DNA of 64,000 nt, from the NCBI GenBank assembly GCA_024663395.1, contig JANFAH010000024.1:744001-808000 (forward strand). Reading direction: 5' to 3'. The DNA is from Pisolithus tinctorius (taxonomy: Eukaryota; Basidiomycota; Agaricomycetes; Boletales; Pisolithaceae). The translations under genes and the position numbers were made by a program. Shown piece by piece: positions 21,863 to 30,555 of this stretch. The notes below the pieces were generated by a model, which saw nothing but the letters and a program-made list of their open reading frames with translations, was not told where the DNA came from and searched no databases. Each line of letters begins with the position of its first letter. Position 1 is the stretch's first letter.

Positions 21863-23178
21863 TCGACTATACTTTGGTGGCTATGGCAGTGCTTCCCGCA
21901 CTTGCAGCGCGGACAGCCCTCGCGCCACGGGCGCGTGGGCAAAGTGTACTCGCGGCCGTCGTTCGGGTCTCGGAGAGTAATCCGCTGTCCGCCATCGGGA
22001 TAATCGTTTGTTACCGCACTCATAAGGCAAATGAACGGACGTCCGAGGAGCATGTCGAAGTTGGCATGCTCAATTACTTGAACCTGTAGCATGACTGGCC
22101 CAGCGCCGAAGTCGAGTTTCAGGTTCTCTAGTACGCCTACAGTAGTGTCTTTAGACATGTTAGCAGACGTCATGGTCATGAGATGATCGCAGCGCAATGG
22201 AAGCCCGATCTTTTCCCAAACGTGCCTGGGCATGGCGACAATTTCCGAACCGGAATCTAGTACGCAGTTGATTGTGACATCGGTCCCGGGGACCTTGGCT
22301 TCGATGCAGCGGAGCGGCAGAGTGTGGTGAGCTACGATGGAGCCGTCGTCACCGCGGATAACGCAGTCTCCGTATTCGCGCGCGGTTCTTTGAGGATTGC
22401 GGCCGGTCAATTCATTCACTTGTACTCCTTCTTCTTCGTCGCTACGAACTACCTCAATCTCGTTTGTGGTGACGCGTTTCGCCATGGTGATGTCTCTGAA
22501 CTGTTTGCGAAACTCTGGGGCTACTGCAAATAATTCTTTGACTGGCATGGCAACGCTGGTTTCGAGTACGCGCTCCACGATACGCTTGGGCGCGGCTTCG
22601 TCTTCGAGGGGGAACGAGTAACGGTACTGGTTTTGGTTGCGAGCTGATGGGTACGGTGTCTGTGTTGGAACAATTGCCGCGGGAACGGGGTCTTTGCGCG
22701 GGGGCGTTGGAGCCGGATTAGTCGGTGGAACATATGGTTTCGTAGCGGTAGATGTTGGTGCAGGTGTGGAGGGCTCGGATGCCTGGCGAGCGGCACGCGA
22801 ACTTTGAACGCCAGGGGAAATGATCTCCTCTTCAACAGTGGCTGCGCACGGGTCGACTCGTGGAGGGTTGGCAGGACGTGCCGCGGGTCGAGCTGTGATT
22901 TCAACTCCGTCGAAGCGGGCTTTCTTTCCACGGGGAATGACTGCTCCCTTGTTACCTTTATCTGCTTGGTAGGTAGCCCAAGCTTGAGCGACATATGCTT
23001 GGAAGTCAGGGTCGGCTAAGTCTGCGACAGGTTCATCGGCGTCTTGGACGGTGTTTAAGAAGGCAGAAGGCTGGATTTCCAACTGCACGTCAATTTCGGG
23101 ATGAGCAACACAGAAGAGGTTGGCGGTGCCTTGCGCGGAGCGGCAGGAGTTGTAGCACGCGCGCTGGCCTGGTCTCTG
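21850..23178 (-). CDS. Element 2 protease (pro) frame
   Basis: The open frame extends from just after a stop at about 23178 to TGA 21850-21852. The reading SAQGTANLFCVAHPEIDVQL upstream of the first Met (23088) already looks like protein. The frame is -1 to gag and overlaps it by about 120 nt, so it is likely expressed by frameshift. The retropepsin motif CVLDSGSEIVAM is present with the later FDMLLGRPF. A proline-rich spacer precedes it. It ends in a Cys/His cluster (CPRCKCGKHCHSHQ) and then WGF-stop at the slippery site. Confidence 0.85.
   Translation of the reverse strand, partial: QRPGQRACYNSCRSAQGTANLFCVAHPEIDVQLEIQPSAFLNTVQDADEPVADLADPDFQAYVAQAWATYQADKGNKGAVIPRGKKARFDGVEITARPAARPANPPRVDPCAATVEEEIISPGVQSSRAARQASEPSTPAPTSTATKPYVPPTNPAPTPPRKDPVPAAIVPTQTPYPSARNQNQYRYSFPLEDEAAPKRIVERVLETSVAMPVKELFAVAPEFRKQFRDITMAKRVTTNEIEVVRSDEEEGVQVNELTGRNPQRTAREYGDCVIRGDDGSIVAHHTLPLRCIEAKVPGTDVTINCVLDSGSEIVAMPRHVWEKIGLPLRCDHLMTMTSANMSKDTTVGVLENLKLDFGAGPVMLQVQVIEHANFDMLLGRPFICLMSAVTNDYPDGGQRITLRDPNDGREYTLPTRPWREGCPRCKCGKHCHSHQSIVEWGF
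21853..21859 (-). promoter_or_regulatory. Candidate -1 ribosomal frameshift site (pro/pol)
   Basis: Minus-strand G GGT TTT in the pro frame is a canonical X XXY YYZ heptamer. It is followed at once by the pro stop TGA, and slipping back one base enters pol (TTG AAT ATC). I did not establish a downstream pseudoknot. Confidence 0.7.
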
Positions 23179-24500
23179 TCAGCCATGACGCGGTCAACAG
23201 CCTCTCTCAGTGAGTTACATTCAGGGAAACGTGGAATTCGGCTCCCGTCCGCCAGATAGAGACGGTTGTCTGTACCTCTCGTGATCTTACCGGCACGGAT
23301 ATAAACTTCAACGAGCGCGCACATCCTTGTCCAGTGGTTGGGGTCTGCACAGAAACCGCAGCCAGGTCTGCGTTGCTGCGGCGGAGGCTGCGTCTGGAAG
23401 TTGTATTCCTGTTTAACAACAGTACCAGCAGGTGGCACTTGCGGCATGTAAGCCGACGAGGGAGGTGCAACTGGCGAGGCCGCGGTACCCATCGTCGGTA
23501 CCGCGCTACAAAGAGCGGATCCTGTCAGAAGGAACTTGGCGGCTTTGACAACTTCTGCGAGCGGGTATGGATCGTCAGGGTGGAGGTCGGTGCGGACTAT
23601 AGAGAGTCGATGACGAATACGATCTGCGATGGCCCTCGGGAAGCCGTTCAGGAACATGGAATCCCGTTCCGTCTCTGCAAGCTTTTTAGTTTTAATGAGC
23701 AGGGCAGAAATCTTAGCGAATTTCCGCTGGTATTCTCCGAGGTCATCCTGGTTCCGCATAGGCTTGGACTGATATTCTTCGACGAGGTACTGCAAGTCTG
23801 CTCGGCAGTAGCGGTCGTCACCCTCGCAGCCAGGGTACAAACCCTTAACAGCTACTACGAAGGCATCCCAGTTGTCGGCCACGGGAGCGGCTTCCGGAAG
23901 CGTTTGCCAGACCTCGGCTTCTTCGAGGTCAGCGTAGCGGATTGCGGCTTTGATCTTGCCACGGTCATCAAGAGCAGCGAGAGTACCGAGGAAGTCGATG
24001 TCTTCGAGGTAGCGCGGAAGCTGCGCGGGAGAATCTCCGCTAAATTTAGGTGAGTTTTGTGTCCCGCGGAGCGGCATCTGAAACTGAGGATTAGCCATTG
24101 GTGGGTTAACCTGTGGTGGCGGTGCCGGATGGGCGATGGGCGGAATGGGTATTGGTTGGAGGTGCGAAGCGGTTGGTATAGTGCGCGAGCGAACTGGCGG
24201 AAGCGTTGGCGGGTTACTAATTGGCTGATGGGTGGTCTGCGACCGAGTGAGTGGTCGCGGCAGTGTGGCGGATGGAGCTGGGAGTCTGGGTATAGATTCG
24301 GAGGCGTCAAAGAGACGGGAAAAAGAGGGCGTCGGTGATGATGAATCAGATGATGTGACGGGTGTTAAAGGTGATGGTGGGGTTTCGGGCCTTCGGGGAG
24401 TCGAGTGGATAAAGCCACCGGGAAAATCAGGGGCAGTGAGATCTAGGTGATCCGACGCGACGGATATCTGATCTGCTGAGATATCAGGAGGAGTAATCAC
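23055..24500 (-). CDS. Element 2 gag
   Basis: 481 codons to TAA at 23055. A proline/serine-rich N terminus is followed by a gag core (FSGDSPAQLPRYLEDIDFLG, LGEYQRKFAKISALL, FLNGFPRAIADRIRHRL) and a zinc knuckle CGFCADPNHWTRMC. The codon at 24500 is GTG, not ATG. The same frame stays open upstream through about 24690 (RDSAVASRRSLRRTAERTEL) and into the LTR with no in-frame ATG noticed, so the true start is unresolved. The end overlaps pro. Confidence 0.85.
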   Translation of the reverse strand: MITPPDISADQISVASDHLDLTAPDFPGGFIHSTPRRPETPPSPLTPVTSSDSSSPTPSFSRLFDASESIPRLPAPSATLPRPLTRSQTTHQPISNPPTLPPVRSRTIPTASHLQPIPIPPIAHPAPPPQVNPPMANPQFQMPLRGTQNSPKFSGDSPAQLPRYLEDIDFLGTLAALDDRGKIKAAIRYADLEEAEVWQTLPEAAPVADNWDAFVVAVKGLYPGCEGDDRYCRADLQYLVEEYQSKPMRNQDDLGEYQRKFAKISALLIKTKKLAETERDSMFLNGFPRAIADRIRHRLSIVRTDLHPDDPYPLAEVVKAAKFLLTGSALCSAVPTMGTAASPVAPPSSAYMPQVPPAGTVVKQEYNFQTQPPPQQRRPGCGFCADPNHWTRMCALVEVYIRAGKITRGTDNRLYLADGSRIPRFPECNSLREAVDRVMADRDQASARATTPAAPRKAPPTSSVLLIPKLTCSWKSSLLPS

Positions 24501-24680
24501 GGGTAGTACCCACGGAATGTCAGCGGGTAATTGCGCGTGATCCGGTGTTACGGGTGAAACAGGGCGGAAAATGTCGGAGTCTTCTGACAGGTTGAGATTG
24601 CGAAAGTGCAGGCGTAAATTTTCTAGTTCGGTGCGTTCGGCGGTGCGCCTGAGCGACCTTCTGGAAGCGACAGCAGAATC

Positions 24681-24698
24681 CCTCGCGGTGGGCTCCAG
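24681..24698 (-). other. Candidate tRNA primer-binding site of element 2
   Basis: Directly inside the 5' LTR the plus strand reads cctcgcggtgggctcca, ending in CCA and preceded by gaatc. This looks like the 3' T-arm/acceptor end of a tRNA. The minus strand therefore begins TGGAGCCC two bases after the LTR. The tRNA identity is not determined. Confidence 0.6.
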
Positions 24699-24699
24699 T

Positions 24700-25353
24700 T
24701 GTAGGAAAAGTCCAAGTAGCTGTATAACACGAGCTAGATGGCTTAGATAACAACAATAAGAAATGAAGGGAACGAATTGTTCGTCCCAAGGGATTCTGGA
24801 CTGTTGGGACTAGAAGGGGAGACCCAGCGCTTTGTAGCGGTAGCGGTTCGTGACGTGCGCGGCGTGGTCCGCGGTGTAGTACTGGCGATGCGAGCGGTGC
24901 GAGCGGTATACGTAGTTCGTGCGCGGCAGAATGCGAGACGTGCGGTGTAGACGAAGTGTAAAGGAAACTCGTGGTGACCTTCCGAGTGCCAAAAGGTATC
25001 ATTCTGTACCTAAGTACAGGGCTTTATAGTCCGGACAAACCCGGAACCTAAGTAAGACAGGGTACAGTAAAGGGAAGCCACGCGACAGCGCGTACACAGA
25101 AGACAGGCCAAACTGAGGCCGAGGGTATACTACAAGCACTAAAGGAATAGAGACCGTGATAAAAGAAAGAGTCCGAGGAAAAACAACAACCGGAGCACAG
25201 CGGCCGCGGGTATAGCATTGCGCGAGAGGGAGCGAGGGCGTGGGAAGGTAGCGCGTGAACAACGGTGAACGCGAGATGGGAGTGGACGTAACAGTAGTCA
25301 TGGAACGGTTAATGATAGGGGCTTACGCGTCCAGGGAATGCGGATTCCTCACA
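24700..25353 (-). repeat. Element 2 5' LTR
   Basis: 654 bp. Contains the element promoter on the minus strand. Seven differences from 15194-15847, all at CpG. Confidence 0.93.
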
Positions 25354-25357
25354 CCGC

Positions 25358-26383
25358 GATAAGCCTCCTGCTCCTAACGCCCCTAACAAAAAACGTCCTT
25401 ACCAAACTCGACCATCTTCTTGGCATAAAGGATGAGGTGAGCGAGGCCATATCACTGAAAGGGACCTAGAACCTGTTAAACACTTGATCGTGGAAGTCAT
25501 TAGCGACTTACAAAACTTGTCATTCAGAACCTGTCCCCCACCTGCTCATACCAGACCAAACTTCATGTCCACCACACGCAAAGTGAAAAACATTGAGCGA
25601 AAAAGTACCGACCTCTTCCTGGTCCACAACCCTGACGAGGAAGGACGGGGAGATGAGCGTGTGGTGATCCACAGGGAACAGGTTAAGACGTACTTCAAGT
25701 ATGACCGCTCACTTCGACGCAAACACGAGGTCGCCCTAGACACACCTGCAGGTTATCACCTGTTTAGGGAAGCGCACAGCCACGAAGCAAAGTCTAAGGC
25801 GAGGTTTGCTTACTACGAAGTTGATGACAGCGGAAACATAGTTGTGGTGGCTGAGGGACCGTCCCCTACCAGAGAGGAGGTACTGGGGAACGACGCAGAC
25901 CTATGCAGCAAAGAAGAGGCCACGGGTGGACAGACACTCAATAGCATTCAGATGGATACCATCAACGCCCTCCTGTGGGATACCGCTGAGCGAGTCAAGA
26001 AGCAACAGCGGAGGGCTCACCAGGGTTATGTCGACCGCTGAGAGCGACAGGACAGTCGAAGGCGAGAAGCGGAGCCTTATGGTAATCCCCTCCCTCGCGA
26101 CACTCATCTTCCTTGCATCTCCCAATCCTCGAGACCTAACCATAGATCACGCAAGTCAAACACTAACGTCAATCCTCATACCCGCAACTCCTACACACCT
26201 GAACAGCCGGTCGCTGGCCCCAGTACTTTCGTCGTCGACCACACCATGACTGGGGATGAGGGTTACGAGGAGGATGTGGATGCTTTAGGGGAGGACGATG
26301 ACAAGGTTAGCCCAGAACACACGGCCAGCCACGAGGACGCACAGGGATTCGCCGTGGGAAAACTCCCGGGAAAGTCCGCGTAA
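25358..26383 (+). pseudogene. Element 1 C-terminal extension of the polyprotein
   Basis: Continues in the same frame as the integrase/chromodomain segment once element 2 and its CCGC duplicate are discounted. It is broken by TGA at 25433 and 26039 (both fit CGA) and ends at TAA 26381-26383, shortly before the polypurine tract. It encodes about 340 residues beyond the interruption, including ERKSTDLFLVHNPDEEGRGD, KARFAYYEVDDSGNIVVVAE and an acidic end. This is an unusual addition to a chromovirus. I recognise no domain. Confidence 0.65.
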
Positions 26384-26429
26384 GGAGGGCACTACTGAAA
26401 GTACAACTGGAGAGGGTACTTTGTACCCT

Positions 26430-26440
26430 GGAGGGGGGAA
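26430..26440 (+). other. Polypurine tract of element 1
   Basis: ggaggggggaa immediately upstream of the 3' LTR, the expected plus-strand primer. Confidence 0.8.
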
Positions 26441-26730
26441 TGTAGGGTTTCGGACCGACGCTTGACAGTATGTTCCCAAGAGATATTCGTTCACTTGACA
26501 GATCCAATTTGTTTCTCATTTGTCTCTTTTGATTTACTTGTCCCATTCATCTATGTTGACGTTTTGTACCTGTTTGCTACAGTATAAAGAGACTCATACT
26601 ACGTAGAGATAGAGGGACTTCCTTCCCTACATCAATACAGACCACAATGTCTGGATAATCGTGTAGCGTGTCTTAAGGAAAGTCTCTTGTGTCTACGTCG
26701 CAAGTGTTACTACTTCGCCTTGGAGTCACA
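26441..26730 (+). repeat. Element 1 3' LTR
   Basis: 290 bp, same ends as the 5' LTR, followed by CTTGT. Confidence 0.93.
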
Positions 26731-26744
26731 CTTGTAGGGCATAT

Positions 26745-26996
26745 CACAGCGAATTTTCCACTATATAGCACCCTATTATATGTAATACCATATGTCAATT
26801 TCACACTTAGAGTACAGATTTTTTCAGTATGCCATCACAAACTTGAAGTTTAGATCCTTTTCCATGCATTTGCTCAGTTTTGAAGGATCTAAACTTCAAG
26901 TAGGGATTTTTTCAGTATGCCATCCAAACTCTAAGTGTGAGATTGACATATTGTATTACATATAACAGGGTGCTATATAGTGGAAAACTCGCTGTG
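26745..26996. mobile_element. 252-bp MITE next to the 3' LTR
   Basis: Imperfect terminal inverted repeats of about 70 bp (cacagcgaattttccactat... / ...atagtggaaaactcgctgtg) flanked by TAT on both sides. The inner part has a second inverted pair (acttgaagtttagatcc) and a direct repeat (ttttttcagtatgccatc). No coding capacity. Confidence 0.75.
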
Positions 26997-26999
26997 TAT

Positions 27000-27839
27000 G
27001 GAAATGCGTGAGCGACTAATTATGTTGGTTGCCTTATAGGTAAACGTCGTAAAAGATTAATAGCGCACTTGTTCCATGGCCTCGGCCTCCTGGACAAAGG
27101 CCATTAATACTCTCAAACGTCAGGGGCCCTTCAGTAGGACACCCCGATGCCAGTCACTTTCAGAGACACAATATGTAGTGCACAACCAGATGGGGTCGTA
27201 CTGCTGTCGTACATGATAGCATCAGGTGTACGCTGGAGAGAAATACTAGCATGAGAGCAGTGGGGTATCCAAAAGGACCGCAGACAGGGACGGCGATGCT
27301 CAGAATTCGATCTTTGTCGAGGGATTTGTGCGGTCGCAGGGATATCCCGAGATCAAACGATGGCGAAGGAAAATAAAACAATATTGGTGGAGGTTCTAGT
27401 AAGAGGAACATGCGACGAAAGCACTATGCTCTCGAATTTCGTGACTCATCCATGCAGACCCGTTAATGAGATTACAACTTTCAGAGCGGGCATTGCTAAG
27501 TTATAAGAGCACTGGAAGGAATGAACAACTCCTTACCATGCTGAGGTCTGAGTATTTCTGCGATGCTGCGTGCACCTCTTGGTCGTTCAACCACATTGTA
27601 GATTCACCTTCTTGGACCACTTACCAGCCGCTGATTACATGGAACCAGACAAGACATGAACTGGGGTGACGTGGATCAGGATGGTCTCCCACGCTGGAAA
27701 GACCGGTCATGAGAGGTTCAAGATTCAGTACAACGTCACTCATTGCACAACTCGGTGACGTAAACGATACAACTAATACATCCTGCCAATACACACACTA
27801 ATTGCAGCTAGATTTCGATTCAGACTCAGACCAGCACAT
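27000..27839. other. Intergenic, no gene seen
   Basis: Contains a block at 27259-27345 shared with about 1140-1240 (tatccaa.aggacc, cgagggattt.tgcgg). The rest shows no feature I can support. Confidence 0.4.
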
Positions 27840-28425
27840 CTACTGGTTCGGGACCAACTTCTCCAAATTGAAGAAGTATTCTTCGCCAGGCCGGATGCCC
27901 ATGGGGTTGAGCTTGATCTGAGTAGATGTTAGTGTATGGTCATGATTACCGAATGGGTCATATTTAGAGCACCTGGGAGTGGTATTCGGAGTTGGGAAGA
28001 TTCCAGTAGAGCGACTCATCCGAGCTCTGAATGCTATGACAAACGTCAATAAAACACAGTCACTTTTAAGAGTTAAGACGGCCAACTCACGTATACCCTC
28101 TGTATTCTGGATGGTGGACAATTTTCCACTTCTCACCCGGTTCCGCATAGTACGCAAACACTTTGTCGTCGTCATCGCGAGTCCTGGCGCTATTGACAAG
28201 AAGAAGATAGAGTTCGCCATCTTCCTGTAACACTTCCCACTGCAAAATAATTAGCTTCAAACCCGCACATGAATAGATTTAACTTACTATTGTTCCCTCA
28301 GGGGAAAAATCAGGAGGTGCAGCGACAACTGGCTTGATTGCAGAGTTAATTCTCGGGTCAACCCCAATGGCTGGGTTGGGGGCGAGGTGAGTGGTGATCC
28401 TATAGAGACCAGGGACAATAGACAT
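27840..28425 (-). CDS. I66/mycospin-like protease inhibitor, copy E
   Basis: Exons 28425-28288, 28239-28091, 28033-27973 and 27917-27840 join to 141 aa. It starts MSIVPGLYRITTHL. The core WEV.QEDGELYLLLVNSA, DKVFAYY, WKIVHH is kept, and it ends EYFFNLEKLVPNQ. All splice sites are canonical and the frame is intact. A TATA box lies about 56 bp upstream. It shares the VVPG/VAPPDFSPEGT type with copies F and G, as opposed to the VVPPE type of B, C and H. A GRC3 5' fragment lies about 1.1 kb away in divergent orientation. Confidence 0.87.
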
Positions 28426-28480
28426 GTTGAAGACGCTTCAAGTGACAACTGTTGGTGACAGAAGTAGGAGTACGAACTGT

Positions 28481-28488
28481 TTTTATAT
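28481..28488 (-). promoter_or_regulatory. TATA box of copy E
   Basis: ttttatat on the plus strand (atataaaa on minus), about 56 bp upstream of ATG 28425. The same spacing is found at copies C, F and H. Confidence 0.65.
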
Positions 28489-28499
28489 GTGACCACGGA

Positions 28500-29559
28500 A
28501 TAGGTGTGGGGGGTGCCTGTTCCGGTTACCGGTCTAGTGAACCACAGGCTATTGCCGGAGGTCACATCCGGAAGGCGAGTGACGTTTCACCCATGCGAAG
28601 GGGGGAATCCCAAACACGGGAAGTACGTCAATTAGTGACTGGTTCAGCATGAACAAAGTAGTCAGCACCAACAAGTTCAAACCATCCTTACGAGTTGTAG
28701 TCTTAGGACTTCACATATACGCAGGTAGTCCAGCCTGTCTCCGGTGGGTCGGTGGGCGCGGGAAACCTTGGAGCAACGTAGCTTCTGACTGCTGCCCCTA
28801 TCAAACATAAACGTGATGTGGAACCAGAGAAGCTTCCCCAAAGGCTTCCCCAGGAACATCTGGAAGCGAAATACCAAACGTATATCCCCCCAGCACCCGA
28901 CCAATATATGGAAGCTGGTGCAGGGGTCTTCCAATAGATTGAAATGGTAAGGACAGTGCAGGAGCCCGTGCACGTGTCAACGGAAATTCCGCAGGATATT
29001 GATATTTTGAGGGCATTGTCATGTACTCTGCCAACCAGTGCGCGATTGATAATATAATTAGACAATAAAGAATCGAGAGGAGAGGGAAGAAGTATACGCT
29101 GTTAGAGAAGTAGCCTGAGCAATGAGCACGTTAGCACTGAACGAGCTCTTAGACCAACTCCGGCGTTCCTCGTATGGTCAAGGCTGTGTTCACGTACTGT
29201 ATCTATTGGCCCTTGGAGCACAAATGACAGATTGCGCCGTAGACCCAGAGGTGGGGTTTAATGAAACCTGATGAAGGGGTTTCATCGTTCTGGACCCCAG
29301 CCAGGGCGAGGGATGGTGCAAGCTTGACGCACTCTACACACGTGCCAGGTCAGAAGGACATTAGAAAACGGTAGTAGATAGAGCCGGCACCCGAAGGACG
29401 TATGATGTTCAACGTTGCAAGCCAGACAGCACATGGACATGGCGTCGCATCGTCCGTTGATGTATGGGTCTTTATAAAGCAGTCTTGGGCCATAAGTGCA
29501 ATAGCTATGCCTTCCGAGATGGAGCAGGTTAATATATAATACGACGCAACTCGTTGGCC
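28500..29559. repeat. Duplicated intergenic DNA
   Basis: Diverged match to 34190-34560 and 4560-4800. Shared strings include aaacataaacgtgat, aagcgaaatacc, tatggaa.ctggtgcat/aggg and gaacgagctc. No gene seen. Confidence 0.5.
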
Positions 29560-30066
29560 GACGTTGAGGGTGGTAGTGTTGTCTAGCGTTGTCTGACTCT
29601 CATCATATGTTGCTGAGAAACTAGACTTGTGTTGAGCTCCAGCTTCGCTGAGATATGTTGAGTGCCGCCGCAGCCCAAAAAGCCTCTGCAAGACAGGCGG
29701 GCGAGCAGTCTTCCCCATTCGCCGTCGGTTCAGGCACCCAAACATGAACCAACTGTGATCTTCAATTTTTTACACCTTCCTCCTCACTCATGATGACTTT
29801 TGTGGGGATATCAAGGCGGCGAGGGGGTGGTATTGGTTCTGAATGCTAATGAATTCGTGTCTACCTCCTCGCTGTACGCCAAGGTTGTGCAAACCTACGC
29901 AGTGTTACGCTTGGACCTTCGTCGACGCAACATTGAGAACTCGTGCCCAGATCGTCGCCTATACTGGTGATCTTGTGGGTTTCTACGGAAATGCGATTTA
30001 GAAATGTTCATGCGAACCCAGGCCCGACGGTCGTATTGATCCAGTACGTGAGCTCAGGTGTGGAGG
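29560..30066 (+). pseudogene. GRC3 5' fragment (beta)
   Basis: Matches the GRC3 upstream block and N-terminal coding region at 34945-35550, including atatgttgagtgccg.cgcagcc, caattttttac, actcatgatga, aatgctaatgaattcg and gatccagtacg.gag...aggtgtggaggg. It has internal deletions and frameshifts and no kinase domain. It breaks off at about 30066 against a P450 fragment. Confidence 0.75.
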
Positions 30067-30084
30067 GTTTGGGCCATACAAGGA

Positions 30085-30275
30085 TTACACAAAGCCACCC
30101 AGCGAACGTTTTCGCCCGCACGTTCTCTGGTGCGCAATCTAATGCCATGTTCAGTGTGGTTTCGGTACGTTGTGGTGGTTGGCTGAGTTCTGGAGTGACC
30201 GCGTCAAGAAGGACATGGAGGTCTGTCACAAGTCCATTAACCCCATCTTCAAAGACGCTTTGGAAATGAAAAGAT
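30085..30275 (+). pseudogene. P450 exon fragment fused to GRC3 debris
   Basis: Reads HPANVFARTFSGAQSNAMF, then after a frame change [20 protein letters not shown] and FKDALEMKRSM. This is the same exon as 54920-55090, 59190-59380 and 63660-63850 in the P450 array 24-34 kb away. No other P450 exons are present. Confidence 0.75.
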
Positions 30276-30555
30276 CGATGAGGGGTACAGGATAGGTGTG
30301 CACTATGGAAAAAGGGGCTTTTTGAAGATAGTTGATTATCCGCCACTGTGCACTGGGTTTTTTTATAACGGCAGCACGCTACAGAATGATAGAACAGCGG
30401 TAAAGTCACTAAATACTTGTGAGGAGGATTTAGAGGATGTCGCGGGGATATGGAAGCGTAGGCAGGGTGGGAAACAGAGGTCAGTGAAGACGTATAGTGA
30501 CAGTATATCCCCGATGAATCACGATTGCCTTTCACCAATAGCTTAGGACCTTGCG

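Larger units (their letters stand above)
15194..25353 (-). mobile_element. Ty3/gypsy LTR retrotransposon (element 2), nested in element 1
   Basis: Two 654-bp LTRs (15194-15847, 24700-25353) that differ at seven sites, all CpG transitions. The host sequence CCGC is duplicated at 15190-15193 and 25354-25357. Sense strand is minus: 5' LTR, primer site, gag, pro, pol, a long 3' segment holding an antisense spliced gene, 3' LTR. Pol shows no internal stops over 1203 codons, so the element looks young. The host reading frame is preserved across the insertion (10164 bp, a multiple of three). Confidence 0.93.
5633..26730 (+). mobile_element. Ty3/gypsy chromovirus (element 1), carrying two nested insertions
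   Basis: Bounded by 290-bp LTRs beginning TGTAGGG and ending GTCACA, and by a 5-bp target duplication CTTGT (5628-5632 and 26731-26735). A purine tract, gaggggggaa, sits just before the 3' LTR. Gag, protease, RT, RNase H, integrase and chromodomain follow in Ty3 order. It is interrupted by a Tc1 fold-back (9298-10883, TA duplicated) and by element 2 (15194-25353, CCGC duplicated). Without these it would be about 9.35 kb. Seven in-frame TGA stops make it non-autonomous. Confidence 0.92.

Noticed and set aside
30298..30546. 82-codon plus-strand frame upstream of CDC123
   Set aside because: No similarity to anything in the window and no splice or promoter support. Probably chance.
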